A stretch of 46,827 nucleotides of DNA. Source: Herminiimonas sp. CN (GTDB lineage: Bacteria > Pseudomonadota > Gammaproteobacteria > Burkholderiales > Burkholderiaceae_D). Below are positions 26,362 through 36,219 of this stretch, one piece after another. Positions within the stretch are counted from its first letter, which is position 1, and each line of letters starts with the position of its first letter. The DNA lies in contig NZ_AVCC01000019.1 of NCBI RefSeq assembly GCF_000622895.1, positions 1 to 46,827 of the forward strand, given 5' to 3'. The translations under genes and the position numbers were made by a program. A model generated the notes under the pieces. It was not told the origin of the DNA, did no database searches, and saw only the letters and a program-made list of their open reading frames with translations.

Positions 26362-27260
26362 CTAAAGCACAAACTCTCCACATCCGGCCCGCGATTCAAC
26401 AAGGCTTCACCTTGGTCGAGCTGATGGTTTCAGTAACTATCAGCCTGGTGCTGGTGTTGTTCGTCAGCAGCCTGTATATCAGCAGCAAGGGCAGCTACCG
26501 GATCAACGACGACAGTGCGCGCCTGCAGGAAGATGGGCGCTATGCGATGGGGTTGATCGGTCGGAATTTGATGCAAGCGGGGTTTGGCAATGCATTGACC
26601 CGGACCACTACTGATTTTGTGGGAGTGGATGTGGATGGGAATCCTTTGCAAGGATTGAGGGGGTGTGATGCGGGATTTGTCAGCCCGGTTGCCGCAACGC
26701 CCGATTTCCATTGCGCCACTGCAGCCGGTAAGCCAGGGCTTGAAGTCAGTTACAGGGTCGCTGAGCTGTATGACGCAAATACTGGTGCAGGGGCCGACTG
26801 CAATGGACAGAGTGTTGATGAGACTCCGCCCAAGCCTGGCATTGTGAGCAATCGGTTTTTTCTGTACACCAAAGCCGGTGACAGTGCGCCATCGCTTTAC
26901 TGCAATGGGCAGGGGGTGGGTAAGGTGGCCACTGTTTCGCAACCGGTCCTCAGCAATGTCGAAGATATGGTGCTGACTTATGGTGCCGATACCAAAGGGG
27001 AATTTGTCACTGACAAATTAAATCTGAATGCAGATGGCGTCAATGCCCTTCCTACAGCCAATTACAAAACGAAGTGGAATCAGGTGACCAGTGTCCAGGT
27101 TTGTCTGCTAATCAGCAGCACCAATAATGTCACACCGCAAGCGCAGACCTACGTCGACTGCAACGGGGTATCGCAAACAGCCACTGACAGAAAATTACGA
27201 ATGGCGATGACCCGTGTTTTTACCTTGCGGAATAATGCAGCGTCCAATCTGGTTGATTAG
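26358..27260 (+). CDS. pilW: Type IV pilus assembly minor pilin PilW
   Basis: 300 residues. The leader ends QQG before FTLVELMVSVTISLVLVLFV. The long soluble domain contains DDSARLQEDGRYAMGLIGRN, the characteristic PilW start, and ends with MAMTRVFTLRNNA. PilW is the largest minor pilin and helps initiate pilus assembly and surface display of PilY1. Start ATG 26358 overlaps the pilV stop by 4 bp, so translation is coupled. Confidence 0.93.
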   Translation: MTKAQTLHIRPAIQQGFTLVELMVSVTISLVLVLFVSSLYISSKGSYRINDDSARLQEDGRYAMGLIGRNLMQAGFGNALTRTTTDFVGVDVDGNPLQGLRGCDAGFVSPVAATPDFHCATAAGKPGLEVSYRVAELYDANTGAGADCNGQSVDETPPKPGIVSNRFFLYTKAGDSAPSLYCNGQGVGKVATVSQPVLSNVEDMVLTYGADTKGEFVTDKLNLNADGVNALPTANYKTKWNQVTSVQVCLLISSTNNVTPQAQTYVDCNGVSQTATDRKLRMAMTRVFTLRNNAASNLVD

Positions 27261-27270
27261 GGAGAGATTA

Positions 27271-27786
27271 ATGCATACATCAACGGACATGATGCCAAAT
27301 GACATGGAACGCGGCATTGCCTTGCCGATTGTATTGATCTTCCTGGTTGTCATGATGCTGCTGGGCGTCACTACCATCCGTAATGTGACGTTGGGAGAGA
27401 AAATGTCGGGCAACCTGCACAATCAGCAACTGGCGTTCCAAGCCGCAGAGCAGGCGCTCCGATATTGTGAAAATGATTTGCTGGCTGCAGTACGGACAAT
27501 TCCGGTCAAGACGCCAGGGCTTACTGCCGGCTCGAATAACTGGGAGGTGAGCACCTACTGGAGCAACGATGGCATATCTGTTGCGGTGCCAGCCGGCAGT
27601 CCGGATAAGAGCGGCTTGGCGGCACGCCCAAGATGCATGGTTGAGGACGTGAAAGACACCCTGAATCTGGATCCGAACGAGATCAAGAAGAATGAAAGCA
27701 TGGAGGCCTATCGGATCACCGCACGCGGTTTCGGCGGCAGCGTCAACGCGGTCGTGATGCTACAGAGTTATTTAAGATTTAATTGA
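27271..27786 (+). CDS. pilX: Type IV pilus assembly protein PilX
   Basis: 171 residues from ATG 27271 with GGAGAG upstream; the frame extends further up inside pilW but that part is not coding. The N-terminus ERGIALPIVLIFLVVMMLLG is the PilX-type hydrophobic segment, which lacks the classical GFTLIE site. It is followed by EKMSGNLHNQQLAFQAAEQA, also typical. Part of the minor pilin complex with PilV, PilW, PilE and PilY1. It is followed by pilY1 after 13 bp. Confidence 0.91.
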   Translation: MHTSTDMMPNDMERGIALPIVLIFLVVMMLLGVTTIRNVTLGEKMSGNLHNQQLAFQAAEQALRYCENDLLAAVRTIPVKTPGLTAGSNNWEVSTYWSNDGISVAVPAGSPDKSGLAARPRCMVEDVKDTLNLDPNEIKKNESMEAYRITARGFGGSVNAVVMLQSYLRFN

Positions 27787-27799
27787 TAAGGGAAGCGCC

Positions 27800-30700
27800 A
27801 TGTTACGAGCGATTTTATTGAAACACCCGGCGCCAGGCCGGATGCAACGGTTTCTGACCCAAGGGCTTTACCTTGCGTTGGCGTTATGCTCAGGCGCTTC
27901 GCTGGCGGCAGTGTCGCAAACGCCGCTGTTTCTGGCGCAGCCGCCCAAGCCGAATGTCATGTTTACGCTGGATAATTCCGGCAGTATGGAGTGGGGGTCG
28001 GTTACTGGCTATGATGGATCATATGAATATACGGCCACTTCAAATAGCGACTCCACTGGTCCGTTGTCCAATGCGACAAGAAATACCCGCGGATATTATT
28101 CCAGTTCGTATAACGGTCTATGGTACAACCCTGCCGTTACTTATGTACTCCCTGTGGACTATCTGGGTAACTCCTATGCCAAAAGCACAACGACTGCCGC
28201 TCCTTTAGACCCTTATCCAACCACAGGTGCCTCGTATGGTAGCAATACAGTCGATTTAACGACGACTTGTTATGCTGCGAGCACTTTGCCGACATTGCCT
28301 TTGTATACGTATGCAAAAAGTTCGAGTACCTGGAGCGTAAGTCAGAACACTACGAATTGTAAAGCGAGCAGCACTAGCGGCTATACAACGAAGGTGGCGC
28401 GTTATGCGTTCTATTACGTATGGAATGGCATAGCCAATATCAAAACTGCAACTCCCGCTGACACCGCTTTTCCTACTCGAGTGGATATCATTTCGACTAC
28501 GGCGACTTATCCTCAGGTTTCAACTTCAACCCGAACCGATTGCAGTACAGGTGCATGCACCTATGCGCAGGAAATCCAGAATTTCGCCAATTGGTATACG
28601 TATTACCGGACTCGGATCCTGATGACCAAGACCGCGATCGGACTGGCATTCAATGACATTGATCCGGTAGTAACTCCGGTAAACCCATCCAAGTTCCGGG
28701 TTGGTTTTAATGCGATTAATAACGCAAGCTCAAACAGCAATACGGCGGTGACTGACGATGGAGGTTGGCTCACTATCCGCGACTTCGACGCGACACAGAA
28801 GCAAAGTTTTTATACTAGGCTATATGCAATCAATCCGAATGGCGGCACGCCATTGCTGACTCAGATGAACCGGATTGGCCAGTTATATCAAAAAAATCTC
28901 ACCGGTTTTGACTACACGGGCAACGACCCCTATCGTGCCAGCGCCACGGATCAATCGATGGTCAGTTGCCGGCCCAGCTATCACATCATGTCTACCGATG
29001 GCTACTGGAACGATAATCCGCTCCCCAGCTTGCCATCGGGTGTCAGTGCATCCTTGGCTTCTATCGCCGATTTTTACTACAAAACGGATCTGCGCCCAGA
29101 TCTGACCGATAACGTCAAGCCGACCAATACCCGGGATACCTCGACTAAGCAGCATATGACGACCTTCACGATTGGCCTGGGTGCGGACGGTACCATACCG
29201 TATTCCGACACCGAGCCGACGACCTGGCCCACGCCAGTCGCAAATCAATCCACAACTATCGATGATCTGTGGCATGCAGCGGTGGTGGGCAAGGGCCGTT
29301 ATTTCAGCGCCAAGAATCCGATGCAACTGCAATCCGGTCTGGTGGCGGTGCTGAAGGATATTGCGATCCAGCCGGGTGCGGCTGCGAGCGGCGCAATCAC
29401 CGGCAGCGCGATCAGCGGCGATAGCCTGTTTTATGCGCCGAGCTTCGAGTCCGGGAAGTGGGTCGGCCATTTGAAGGCATACAGCCTTGGTACAACGGGA
29501 GCCGTTGGTGCGCTGCAATGGGACGCCGCCGCCAAACTGCCGGCCTGGAATGCGCGCAATGTCGCAACCTGGAACCCGATTACAAATGCTGCAGTCAATT
29601 TCGCCTGGACTAATCTGACCACCGGTAGCGGCAGTCAGCAGGCCGCATTGACGTCTTCCGATGTACTGGATTACCTGAAGGGGAATGGCGCCAAGGAGCA
29701 GACTTCGGATGGCAATGGCCCCGGAATTTACCGTTATCGTGAAAACAAGTTGGGAGACATCGTTAATTCTTCGCCGCTGTACGTCAAGAAATCGGATTTC
29801 GGTTACCGGGTTTTGCCTGCTGCTAGTGGCGGCAGCACCACCTATAGCACCTTTGTCAGCGGCAAGGCGAGTCGTACGGCGATGCTGTATGCAGGAGCCA
29901 ATGACGGCATGTTGCACGGTTTTGATGCGGCGACCGGCGTGGAGACATTTGCTTTCGTGCCGAATGCGGTCTATCCGAATCTGATCAGTCTTTCCAGCCC
30001 AGATTATGGTCACCAGTATTACGTCGATGGGCTCCTGACCGAAGGCGATGCCTACCTTGGCAGCGCCTGGAAAACCATACTGCTGGGCTCGATCGGTGCC
30101 GGTGGCAGCAGTATTTTTGCCGTTGATATCACCGATCCTGCGGCCCTCGGTGCCGGTAAGGTCCTGTGGGAAGCCAAGGGCGGAGGCACCGATGACTTTG
30201 CCGACATGGGACGGGTGATGGGGCAACTCACCGTAGTGCGTCTGCGCAACGGTGCATGGGGCGCGATCTTTGGCAATGGCTATGACAGCAAAAATGGCAA
30301 GGCCGTGTTGTATGTGATCAATCTCTCTACCGGAGCGCTGATCAAGAGCTTCGATGTGGCACCATCTGTTGTCGGAAACGGCATGGCAGCGCCGGCGCTG
30401 TTGTTCAACAATCAGCGTGAACTGGTGGCCGCTTATGCCGGCGATCTGAAGGGCAATTTGTGGAAATTTGATTTTGATAATATATCTGCAGATAGTTGGG
30501 GCAGCAGCAAACTGTTCAGCGCCGTCAATGCCGACAACAAGGTGCAGCCCATGGTCAAGCGTCCGGCCCTGGAGAAACATCCGTTGGGCGGATACATGGT
30601 TACAGTTGCGACCGGCAAGTTCATGGAGGATGGCGACAAGGCCAATGTTGATGTGCAGAGTATTTATGGCATCTGGGACAAGGGCGACGTACCCGCAGTG

Positions 30701-31216
30701 GCGGTGACGGGGAGATCGCAGTTGATACAGCAGACTTTTACTGCGGCGACCGGTGGCCGTACGCTGTCGGCAAATACGGTGGATTGGACTACCAAGCGTG
30801 GCTGGTATGTTGATCTGTCGCTGACTGCTGGCGAACGTGTGATCGGGGATTTGGATATTTTCGACAATGCTGTAGTGGTCGCAACTACCTTGGCACCAGT
30901 CAGCGACATTTGTTTGAGCGGCGGTGTGTCGCAGCAAATGGCGATTGATTATTTGACCGGAGGGGCAAGCGCAAAAGCATTATTTACACGTGGCGATACG
31001 AAGCTTACCGGACTGAGTTCGATCGCCATCGATGGCACGGTGGCTAATCCTGCATGGATCAAACCTGCCCGGGGTAAACGCGTTGCCATATTTAATCCTC
31101 TGGACGGGAATATGTCAGGAGGTGGGTCTGGAGGTGGGGCAGGAACTGGACCATTCGGACTCATAACCGGCGTTGCGCCAATTCGGTCCTGGCACCAACT
31201 CACCATTAAAAATTGA
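27800..31216 (+). CDS. pilY1: Type IV pilus tip adhesin/assembly factor PilY1
   Basis: 1138 residues. A signal peptide (about 1-37, hydrophobic LTQGLYLALALCSGASLAA) is followed by a von Willebrand A-like domain whose MIDAS start DNSGS is at 58-62. A long Ser/Thr/Tyr-rich variable section follows. The C-terminal half (about 600-1080) is the PilC/PilY1 beta-propeller, with RTAMLYAGANDGMLHGFDA, AVDITDP and GYDSKNGKAVLYVINL. The last 40 residues carry an unusual GGGSGGGAGTGPFG linker-like tail. The protein sits at the pilus tip, controls extension and surface sensing, and binds host or abiotic surfaces in relatives. Confidence 0.95.
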   Translation: MLRAILLKHPAPGRMQRFLTQGLYLALALCSGASLAAVSQTPLFLAQPPKPNVMFTLDNSGSMEWGSVTGYDGSYEYTATSNSDSTGPLSNATRNTRGYYSSSYNGLWYNPAVTYVLPVDYLGNSYAKSTTTAAPLDPYPTTGASYGSNTVDLTTTCYAASTLPTLPLYTYAKSSSTWSVSQNTTNCKASSTSGYTTKVARYAFYYVWNGIANIKTATPADTAFPTRVDIISTTATYPQVSTSTRTDCSTGACTYAQEIQNFANWYTYYRTRILMTKTAIGLAFNDIDPVVTPVNPSKFRVGFNAINNASSNSNTAVTDDGGWLTIRDFDATQKQSFYTRLYAINPNGGTPLLTQMNRIGQLYQKNLTGFDYTGNDPYRASATDQSMVSCRPSYHIMSTDGYWNDNPLPSLPSGVSASLASIADFYYKTDLRPDLTDNVKPTNTRDTSTKQHMTTFTIGLGADGTIPYSDTEPTTWPTPVANQSTTIDDLWHAAVVGKGRYFSAKNPMQLQSGLVAVLKDIAIQPGAAASGAITGSAISGDSLFYAPSFESGKWVGHLKAYSLGTTGAVGALQWDAAAKLPAWNARNVATWNPITNAAVNFAWTNLTTGSGSQQAALTSSDVLDYLKGNGAKEQTSDGNGPGIYRYRENKLGDIVNSSPLYVKKSDFGYRVLPAASGGSTTYSTFVSGKASRTAMLYAGANDGMLHGFDAATGVETFAFVPNAVYPNLISLSSPDYGHQYYVDGLLTEGDAYLGSAWKTILLGSIGAGGSSIFAVDITDPAALGAGKVLWEAKGGGTDDFADMGRVMGQLTVVRLRNGAWGAIFGNGYDSKNGKAVLYVINLSTGALIKSFDVAPSVVGNGMAAPALLFNNQRELVAAYAGDLKGNLWKFDFDNISADSWGSSKLFSAVNADNKVQPMVKRPALEKHPLGGYMVTVATGKFMEDGDKANVDVQSIYGIWDKGDVPAVAVTGRSQLIQQTFTAATGGRTLSANTVDWTTKRGWYVDLSLTAGERVIGDLDIFDNAVVVATTLAPVSDICLSGGVSQQMAIDYLTGGASAKALFTRGDTKLTGLSSIAIDGTVANPAWIKPARGKRVAIFNPLDGNMSGGGSGGGAGTGPFGLITGVAPIRSWHQLTIKN

Positions 31217-31242
31217 CCAATCCAGCCAGTCGGGGAAACTAC

Positions 31243-31680
31243 ATGCAACAAAAACACATCATGACGCGCAATGGCTTCACGCTGATCGAGGTGATGATCG
31301 TGGTGGCGATCGTGGCGATTCTGGCGTCGGTGGCGGTGCCGAGTTATCTGGAATCGGTGCGGCGCAGTAACCGGGCGGAAGCCGCTGCAACCATGCTCCA
31401 GGCCGCCAACTGGGTGGAGCAGCAGTTTACTGTGAATAACTCCTACAAACTTCCCGACGGATCTGTACCAACTCTTCCTTCAAATCTTATTCAATCGCCG
31501 TACCCGGGAACTGCAAAATATAACATCGCGTTGGCGGCCGGCACCACTGCCACGGCCTATAGTTTGGTGGCGACCAAGGTTGGTACTGCGGATAAATGTG
31601 GCAATTTCACTTTGGATCAAAGCGGAAAAAGGACTGTAAGCGGCACGGCTACTGCCGACGATTGCTGGGGTGGCCGTTAG
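31243..31680 (+). CDS. pilE: Type IV minor pilin PilE
   Basis: 145 residues from ATG 31243 with GGGGAAA upstream (ATG 31261 is an alternative). The leader ends RNG before FTLIEVMIVVAIVAILASVA, a classical prepilin site with Glu5. The short globular domain ends in a D-region disulfide pair, CGNFTLDQSGKRT to DDCW. It is the last gene of the fimT-fimT-pilVWX-pilY1-pilE operon and so more likely the minor pilin PilE than the major pilin. No clear terminator was seen before ribD. Confidence 0.92.
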   Translation: MQQKHIMTRNGFTLIEVMIVVAIVAILASVAVPSYLESVRRSNRAEAAATMLQAANWVEQQFTVNNSYKLPDGSVPTLPSNLIQSPYPGTAKYNIALAAGTTATAYSLVATKVGTADKCGNFTLDQSGKRTVSGTATADDCWGGR

Positions 31681-31892
31681 CCGCTCCTGCTTTATGGACG
31701 TGGATGATAATGTCGTGATGGTCATGTTGGCTGGATTGCCTCTGTTACCGCAGGGGTAAATTGATTTCATGAAGCGCTACGTGCATGGTTTGATGCGTCG
31801 TACTCAGTATTGGCATGATTCACATACTCATGTAGTGGGATTGAATTTTCACAATAAATTCGTGTTAAATTTGCATATACTGTCTATATATA

Positions 31893-32978
31893 ATGAATGA
31901 TGACGAGCAATACATGTCGCAGGCTTTGCAATTGGCAAGCAATGCGCGCATCCTCTCACCGCCCAACCCCGCTGTCGGCTGCGTGATCGTCAAGGATCAT
32001 CAGGTCATCGGCGCAGGCTTTACCCAGCCGCCCGGCGGCAATCATGCCGAAATCGAGGCGCTCAATGACGCCGTGGCCAAAGGATTTGATGTGCGCGGCG
32101 CAACCGTGTATGTGACGCTGGAGCCGTGCAGCCATTTCGGCCGCACTCCGCCCTGCTGCGACGCCTTGATACGCGCCGGTGTGGCGCGGGTGGTGGCTGC
32201 GGTACAGGATCCCAATCCGCAGGTGGCAGGACAGGGTTTGGCACGCTTGGCGGCGGCCGGGATCGAGGTTGAATGCGGCGTGCTGGCCGATGCAGCGCGG
32301 GAAATGAATCTCGGGTTTTTTTCCCGCATGCAGTGCGGCAAGCCCTGGGTGCGGATGAAGGTGGCGGCCAGCCTGGATGGCAAGACTGCGCTGGCCGATG
32401 GTCAAAGCCAGTGGATTACCTCGCAGGTGGCGCGCGACGATGGTCACGCCTGGCGCGCGCGCGCCGGTGCGATTCTGACCGGGATCGGGACCGTCAACGC
32501 GGATGACCCGCAAATGACGGTGCGCGCGCTGGGCGTGGCGCGTCAGCCGCAGCGCATCGTGATCGACAGTAAGCTCGAGATCCGTCCGCAGGCGCGCGTG
32601 CTGGCCGGCGGCGGTAGCTGGGTGGTGGCGGCGCAGCCCAATCCGGAAAAAGAAGCGCTGCTGCGCGACATCGGCTGCGAAGTTATTTTTCTGCCCGATT
32701 CCACAGGCAAGGTGGATCTGCCGGCGCTGATGCAGGAGCTGGGGCGGCGCCAGATCAACGAGTTGCATGTCGAGGCCGGCTGCAAGCTCAATGGTTCGCT
32801 GATCCGCGCCGGCTGCGTCGATGAGTTGCTGCTGTATCTGGCGCCCTGCTTGATTGGCGACGGCATGCCGATGTTTGCGCTGGGCGCGCTGGAATCGCTG
32901 CAACACAAGCGCCTGCTGCGGTTTCACGAAATTCAGCAAATAGGCGAGGATATGCGTATCCTTGCCCGGTTCAATTAA
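31893..32978 (+). CDS. ribD: Riboflavin biosynthesis deaminase/reductase RibD
   Basis: 361 residues, bifunctional. The N-terminal deaminase has zinc motifs HAEIEAL and PCSHFGRTPPCCDAL; the C-terminal reductase begins near residue 150 (MKVAASLDGKTALADGQSQW) and ends with DELLLYLAP. It converts the GTP cyclohydrolase II product to the ribitylamino-uracil phosphate. The start ATG 31893 matches the family N-terminus but has no ribosome-binding site, and a TATAAT-like sequence overlaps it. ATG 31914, seven codons in, is possible if that were a promoter. ribE follows after 14 bp. Confidence 0.95.
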   Translation: MNDDEQYMSQALQLASNARILSPPNPAVGCVIVKDHQVIGAGFTQPPGGNHAEIEALNDAVAKGFDVRGATVYVTLEPCSHFGRTPPCCDALIRAGVARVVAAVQDPNPQVAGQGLARLAAAGIEVECGVLADAAREMNLGFFSRMQCGKPWVRMKVAASLDGKTALADGQSQWITSQVARDDGHAWRARAGAILTGIGTVNADDPQMTVRALGVARQPQRIVIDSKLEIRPQARVLAGGGSWVVAAQPNPEKEALLRDIGCEVIFLPDSTGKVDLPALMQELGRRQINELHVEAGCKLNGSLIRAGCVDELLLYLAPCLIGDGMPMFALGALESLQHKRLLRFHEIQQIGEDMRILARFN

Positions 32979-32992
32979 TTTTTGGGAGAAAT

Positions 32993-33598
32993 ATGTTTAC
33001 AGGAATTGTAGCTGCAGTGGGACGGATTACCTCAGTACAGGCATCGGGTGCGGACGCCGGTGTGCGCCTGACCATTGATGCCTGCGGCATGCCGCTGCAA
33101 GACGTGGCGCCGGGCGATTCTATTGCCATCAATGGCGCTTGCATGACGGTGATCGAGAAGACGCAGCAGGGCTTCATGGTGGACGTCTCGCGCGAAAGCC
33201 TGAACCATACGGTCGGGCTGGATGCAACGGGCGAAGTCAACCTGGAAAAGGCACTGACGCTGGCCGACCGGCTCGGCGGCCACCTGGTCAGCGGCCATGT
33301 GGATGGCCTGGGCACCGTCTGTAAGTTCGCCCCGATTAACGAATCGTGGGAGCTGGTGATCGAAGCACCGCCCGCCTTGGCTAAATACCTGGCCTACAAA
33401 GGCTCGATCGTGGTCAATGGCGTGTCATTAACGGTGAATTCGGTCGAAGATGTGGCCACAGGTTGCCGCTTCTCGATCAACCTGATCCCGCACACGATCG
33501 AAGTCACCGTGCTCAAGCATCTGAAGATGGGCGCAAAAGTTAATCTCGAAATCGATTTGATTGCGCGCTACGTCGAGCGGATGCTGTCGGTCAAGTAG
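32993..33598 (+). CDS. ribE: Riboflavin synthase alpha subunit
   Basis: 201 residues beginning MFTGIVAAVG, the invariant start of the family, with TGGGAGA upstream. Two tandem lumazine-binding beta-barrel domains are visible: MTVIEKTQQGFMVDVSRESL in the first, VVNGVSLTVNSVED in the second. It dismutates 6,7-dimethyl-8-ribityllumazine to riboflavin. It pairs with ribD in one transcript, which ends at the hairpin after it. Confidence 0.96.
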   Translation: MFTGIVAAVGRITSVQASGADAGVRLTIDACGMPLQDVAPGDSIAINGACMTVIEKTQQGFMVDVSRESLNHTVGLDATGEVNLEKALTLADRLGGHLVSGHVDGLGTVCKFAPINESWELVIEAPPALAKYLAYKGSIVVNGVSLTVNSVEDVATGCRFSINLIPHTIEVTVLKHLKMGAKVNLEIDLIARYVERMLSVK

Positions 33599-33619
33599 TA
33601 TTGCTGGCTTGCATGGGCA

Positions 33620-33647
33620 TCAAAAGCAGTCTTTGGGCTGCTTTTTT
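33620..33647 (+). terminator. Rho-independent terminator after ribE
   Basis: AAAAGCAGTC, TTTG loop, GGCTGCTTTT, then further T. A ten-pair stem with one G-U pair. It separates ribDE from ribBX-ribH, so the two halves of the pathway are likely separate transcripts. Confidence 0.85.
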
Positions 33648-33773
33648 GATTTTTGCGGCCACTGTCAGTCATAAACTGCGGCGAATTCGATATTACTTGG
33701 CTGTTTTAAGCTGGTTCCGACAGGTTGCCGGCTTAAATCCATTAAAATAGCGATCTCTTCAGGATTAAAAATC

Positions 33774-34886
33774 ATGTCCATCTCAACTACCCAAGAAATT
33801 GTTGCCGAGCTGCGCGCCGGCCGTATGGTGATCCTCGTCGACGAGGAAGACCGTGAAAATGAAGGCGATCTGGTGCTTGCCGCAGAATTCGTCACGCCGG
33901 AGGCAATCAATTTCATGGCCAAATTCGGTCGCGGTCTGGTGTGCCTCACTTTGACTGAGGAGCGTTGTGCGCAACTGGATCTGCCGATGATGACGACGCG
34001 CAACGGCACTTCCTTTGGCACCAACTTCACGGTGTCGATCGAGGCTGCCGAGGGCGTTACTACCGGCATTTCCGCAGCGGACCGTGCCAAGACCGTGCAG
34101 GTCGCGGTTGGCAAGAATGTGAAATCGTCCGATATCGTGCAGCCTGGACATATTTTTCCGCTCAAGGCGCAAAAAGGCGGGGTCTTGATGCGCGCCGGCC
34201 ACACCGAGGCTGGCTGCGATTTCGCCGAACTGGCGGGCTTGACCCCGGCTGCGGTGATTTGCGAAATCATGAATGACGACGGCACCATGGCGCGGCTGCC
34301 CGATTTGATCGAGTTTGCCAAGCTGCACGAATTGAAGATCGGGACCATTGCTGATCTGATCCACTACCGCAACCAGCACGAAAGCGTGATCGAGCGGATT
34401 GCCGAGCGTTCGATGCAGACCATCCACGGCGAATTCAAGGCCATCGCTTACCGCGACAAGCCCAGCGGCTCCGCCCATCTGGCGCTGGTGCACGGCAATA
34501 TCACGAGTGATAGCGAAGCTCTGGTACGGGTTCATCAGCCGGTTTCGATTCTCGATTTTCTGGAAGTGCAGGCAACTACCCATTCGTGGAATATGGCGTC
34601 GGCAATGGCGGCCATCAAGGCATCCGAGTGCGGCGTGGTGGTGTTGCTCAATTGCGAAGAATCGGCCGAGGAAATGTTCGGGCATTTTGCGGCGCTCAAT
34701 GCGCCGCAGGCTAACCCGCGTCCGCGCGGCGCCAGCATGGATTTGCGTAACTACGGCATCGGCGCCCAGATATTGAAGGACGTCGGAGTGCGCAAAATGC
34801 GGCTGTTGTCGAGCCCGCGCAAAATGCCTTCGATGACAGGTTTTAACCTGGAAGTAACCGGCTATCAGAATCACCCGCTGGATTAA
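33774..34886 (+). CDS. ribB: 3,4-dihydroxy-2-butanone-4-phosphate synthase with degenerate RibA-like domain (RibBX)
   Basis: 370 residues. The N-terminal half (1 to about 205) is a complete DHBP synthase: acidic metal loop VDEEDRENEGDL, TTGISAADRAKT and the HTEAG motif. The C-terminal half (about 215-370) aligns with GTP cyclohydrolase II over ALVHGNI and ALVRVHQP but lacks the zinc-binding CxxxxxxxxxxCxC set and the QEGRGIG-type loop. Its two cysteines are elsewhere. It therefore matches the RibBX variant described for proteobacteria rather than a bifunctional RibBA, and a separate ribA should exist elsewhere in the genome. No FMN riboswitch core was found upstream. Confidence 0.92.
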   Translation: MSISTTQEIVAELRAGRMVILVDEEDRENEGDLVLAAEFVTPEAINFMAKFGRGLVCLTLTEERCAQLDLPMMTTRNGTSFGTNFTVSIEAAEGVTTGISAADRAKTVQVAVGKNVKSSDIVQPGHIFPLKAQKGGVLMRAGHTEAGCDFAELAGLTPAAVICEIMNDDGTMARLPDLIEFAKLHELKIGTIADLIHYRNQHESVIERIAERSMQTIHGEFKAIAYRDKPSGSAHLALVHGNITSDSEALVRVHQPVSILDFLEVQATTHSWNMASAMAAIKASECGVVVLLNCEESAEEMFGHFAALNAPQANPRPRGASMDLRNYGIGAQILKDVGVRKMRLLSSPRKMPSMTGFNLEVTGYQNHPLD

Positions 34887-34951
34887 CGAAATTTCAACGC
34901 TCCCATGAGTGAGAACGTAATTAAAGCGTCTAGCGCACAAAAGGAAAAATC

Positions 34952-35434
34952 ATGACCGTAGGAAAACTGGAATCGAACCTGAACGGCGAGGGTTTGCGGA
35001 TCGGTATCGTGCAGGCCCGCTTCAATCCGGATGTCTGTCATGGCTTGCTGTCGGCTTGTATTGCAGAACTGCAGCATCTGGGCGTGATGCCCGAAGATAT
35101 CCTGCATGTAAGCGTGCCGGGCGCGCTGGAAATTCCGCTGGCCCTGCAAAAGATGGCTGACACCCAGCAATTCGATGCGCTGGTGGCGCTGGGCGCCGTG
35201 ATTCGCGGCGAGACCTATCATTTTGAATTGGTCTCGAATGAATCCGGCGCCGGCATTTCCCGCGTTGGCCTGGATGCAGGGATTCCGATTGCCAATGCAG
35301 TGCTGACCACCGAAAACGACGAGCAGGCCGAAGCGCGCATGGCCGAAAAAGGCGTTGATGCGGCGCGGGTTGCGGTAGAAATGGCTAATCTGGCGCTGGC
35401 ATTGGAAGAACTGGCTGACCTGACCGAGCAGTAA
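34952..35434 (+). CDS. ribH: 6,7-dimethyl-8-ribityllumazine synthase
   Basis: 160 residues. Typical lumazine synthase features: [16 protein letters not shown] at the substrate pocket, [10 protein letters not shown], and [19 protein letters not shown] with the catalytic His. It condenses the RibB product with the RibD-pathway pyrimidine. It starts at ATG 34952 with AAAAGGAAAA upstream, 65 bp after ribBX. nusB follows, the order usual in proteobacteria. Confidence 0.96.
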   Translation: MTVGKLESNLNGEGLRIGIVQARFNPDVCHGLLSACIAELQHLGVMPEDILHVSVPGALEIPLALQKMADTQQFDALVALGAVIRGETYHFELVSNESGAGISRVGLDAGIPIANAVLTTENDEQAEARMAEKGVDAARVAVEMANLALALEELADLTEQ

Positions 35435-35555
35435 GCCCGGAACGCGGCAAACGATCGCAGTCCGAACCAGGTTCCAGCGAACTGTCGGGCTGCGGTTCTG
35501 TATTGCAACAGTGTGCAGATGGCGCTGGCCATTGCATCGGATAGACCTGAAATTT

Positions 35556-36023
35556 ATGACAAACAAGACCCTCCATGCCAATCCGAGCAAAAGTCGCTCG
35601 CCCCGTCACCGGGCGCGCGAGTTTGCGTTGCAGGGCCTGTATCAATGGCTGCTCAATAACGAGGATGTCGGCGCGATCGAGGCCCATATCCGCGAGGCGC
35701 ATGGCTTCGGCAAGGCAGACAAGGAGCATTTCGACGCTCTGCTGTATGGCGTCATCAATGCCGCCGCGTCGTTGCGGGCCGAATTGACGCCGCTGATCGA
35801 CCGCGCCATCAGTGAATTGTCGCCGATCGAACACGCGATATTGCTGATCGGCGCCTTTGAATTGCAAAACCATATCGAGATACCGTATCGGGTCGTCATC
35901 AATGAAGCGGTCGAGCTGGCCAAATCCTTCGGCGGCATTGACGGTCACAAGTATGTCAATGGGGTGCTGGACAAACTGGCCGGTAAAATGCGCGAAGCTG
36001 AAGTTCAGGCCGGCCGGAAATAA
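35556..36023 (+). CDS. nusB: Transcription antitermination factor NusB
   Basis: 155 residues from ATG 35556. All-helical NusB fold with [20 protein letters not shown] at the N-terminus, and [32 protein letters not shown] and [12 protein letters not shown] at the C-terminus. It binds boxA RNA with NusE (S10) for rRNA antitermination. It lies 121 bp after ribH with a weak ribosome-binding site. A terminator-like hairpin follows before the aminotransferase. Confidence 0.96.
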   Translation: MTNKTLHANPSKSRSPRHRAREFALQGLYQWLLNNEDVGAIEAHIREAHGFGKADKEHFDALLYGVINAAASLRAELTPLIDRAISELSPIEHAILLIGAFELQNHIEIPYRVVINEAVELAKSFGGIDGHKYVNGVLDKLAGKMREAEVQAGRK

Positions 36024-36153
36024 TTCCATTGCAGCCGTGCCGGCTTCGCTTGCTGTACCTGCGTTTTTCCTGCACTGCATTCACGTTGATGATGGATTGT
36101 TAAATGGAGTAAGACAAATACAGCCGTTTTCAACTGGAAGAAAGAAGCGCAAG

Positions 36154-36219
36154 ACCGCCACATCGTGATGGGTTTTCGGCAGCAGACTGCCGATTGCCGA
36201 TGATCGTGTGGCGGTTTTC
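36154..36219 (+). terminator. Branched hairpin with T-run between nusB and the aminotransferase
   Basis: ACCGCCACA (36154-36162) pairs with TGTGGCGGT (36207-36215), followed by TTTTC. The loop contains its own perfect hairpin CGGCAG-CAGA-CTGCCG (36177-36192). The T-run ends only 18 bp before the aminotransferase ATG, so it could be a nusB terminator or a leader attenuator for the next gene. Confidence 0.6.

Noticed and set aside
28883..30937. 684-codon frame antisense to pilY1
   Set aside because: No recognisable domain and fully covered by the well-supported pilY1 gene.
31889..31894. TATAAT overlapping the ribD ATG as a promoter
   Set aside because: It would start transcription inside the gene and shorten RibD at a normally present N-terminus; likely chance.
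33599..33773. FMN riboswitch upstream of ribB
   Set aside because: None of the conserved RFN blocks are present; the region contains only the ribE terminator and an AT-rich leader.
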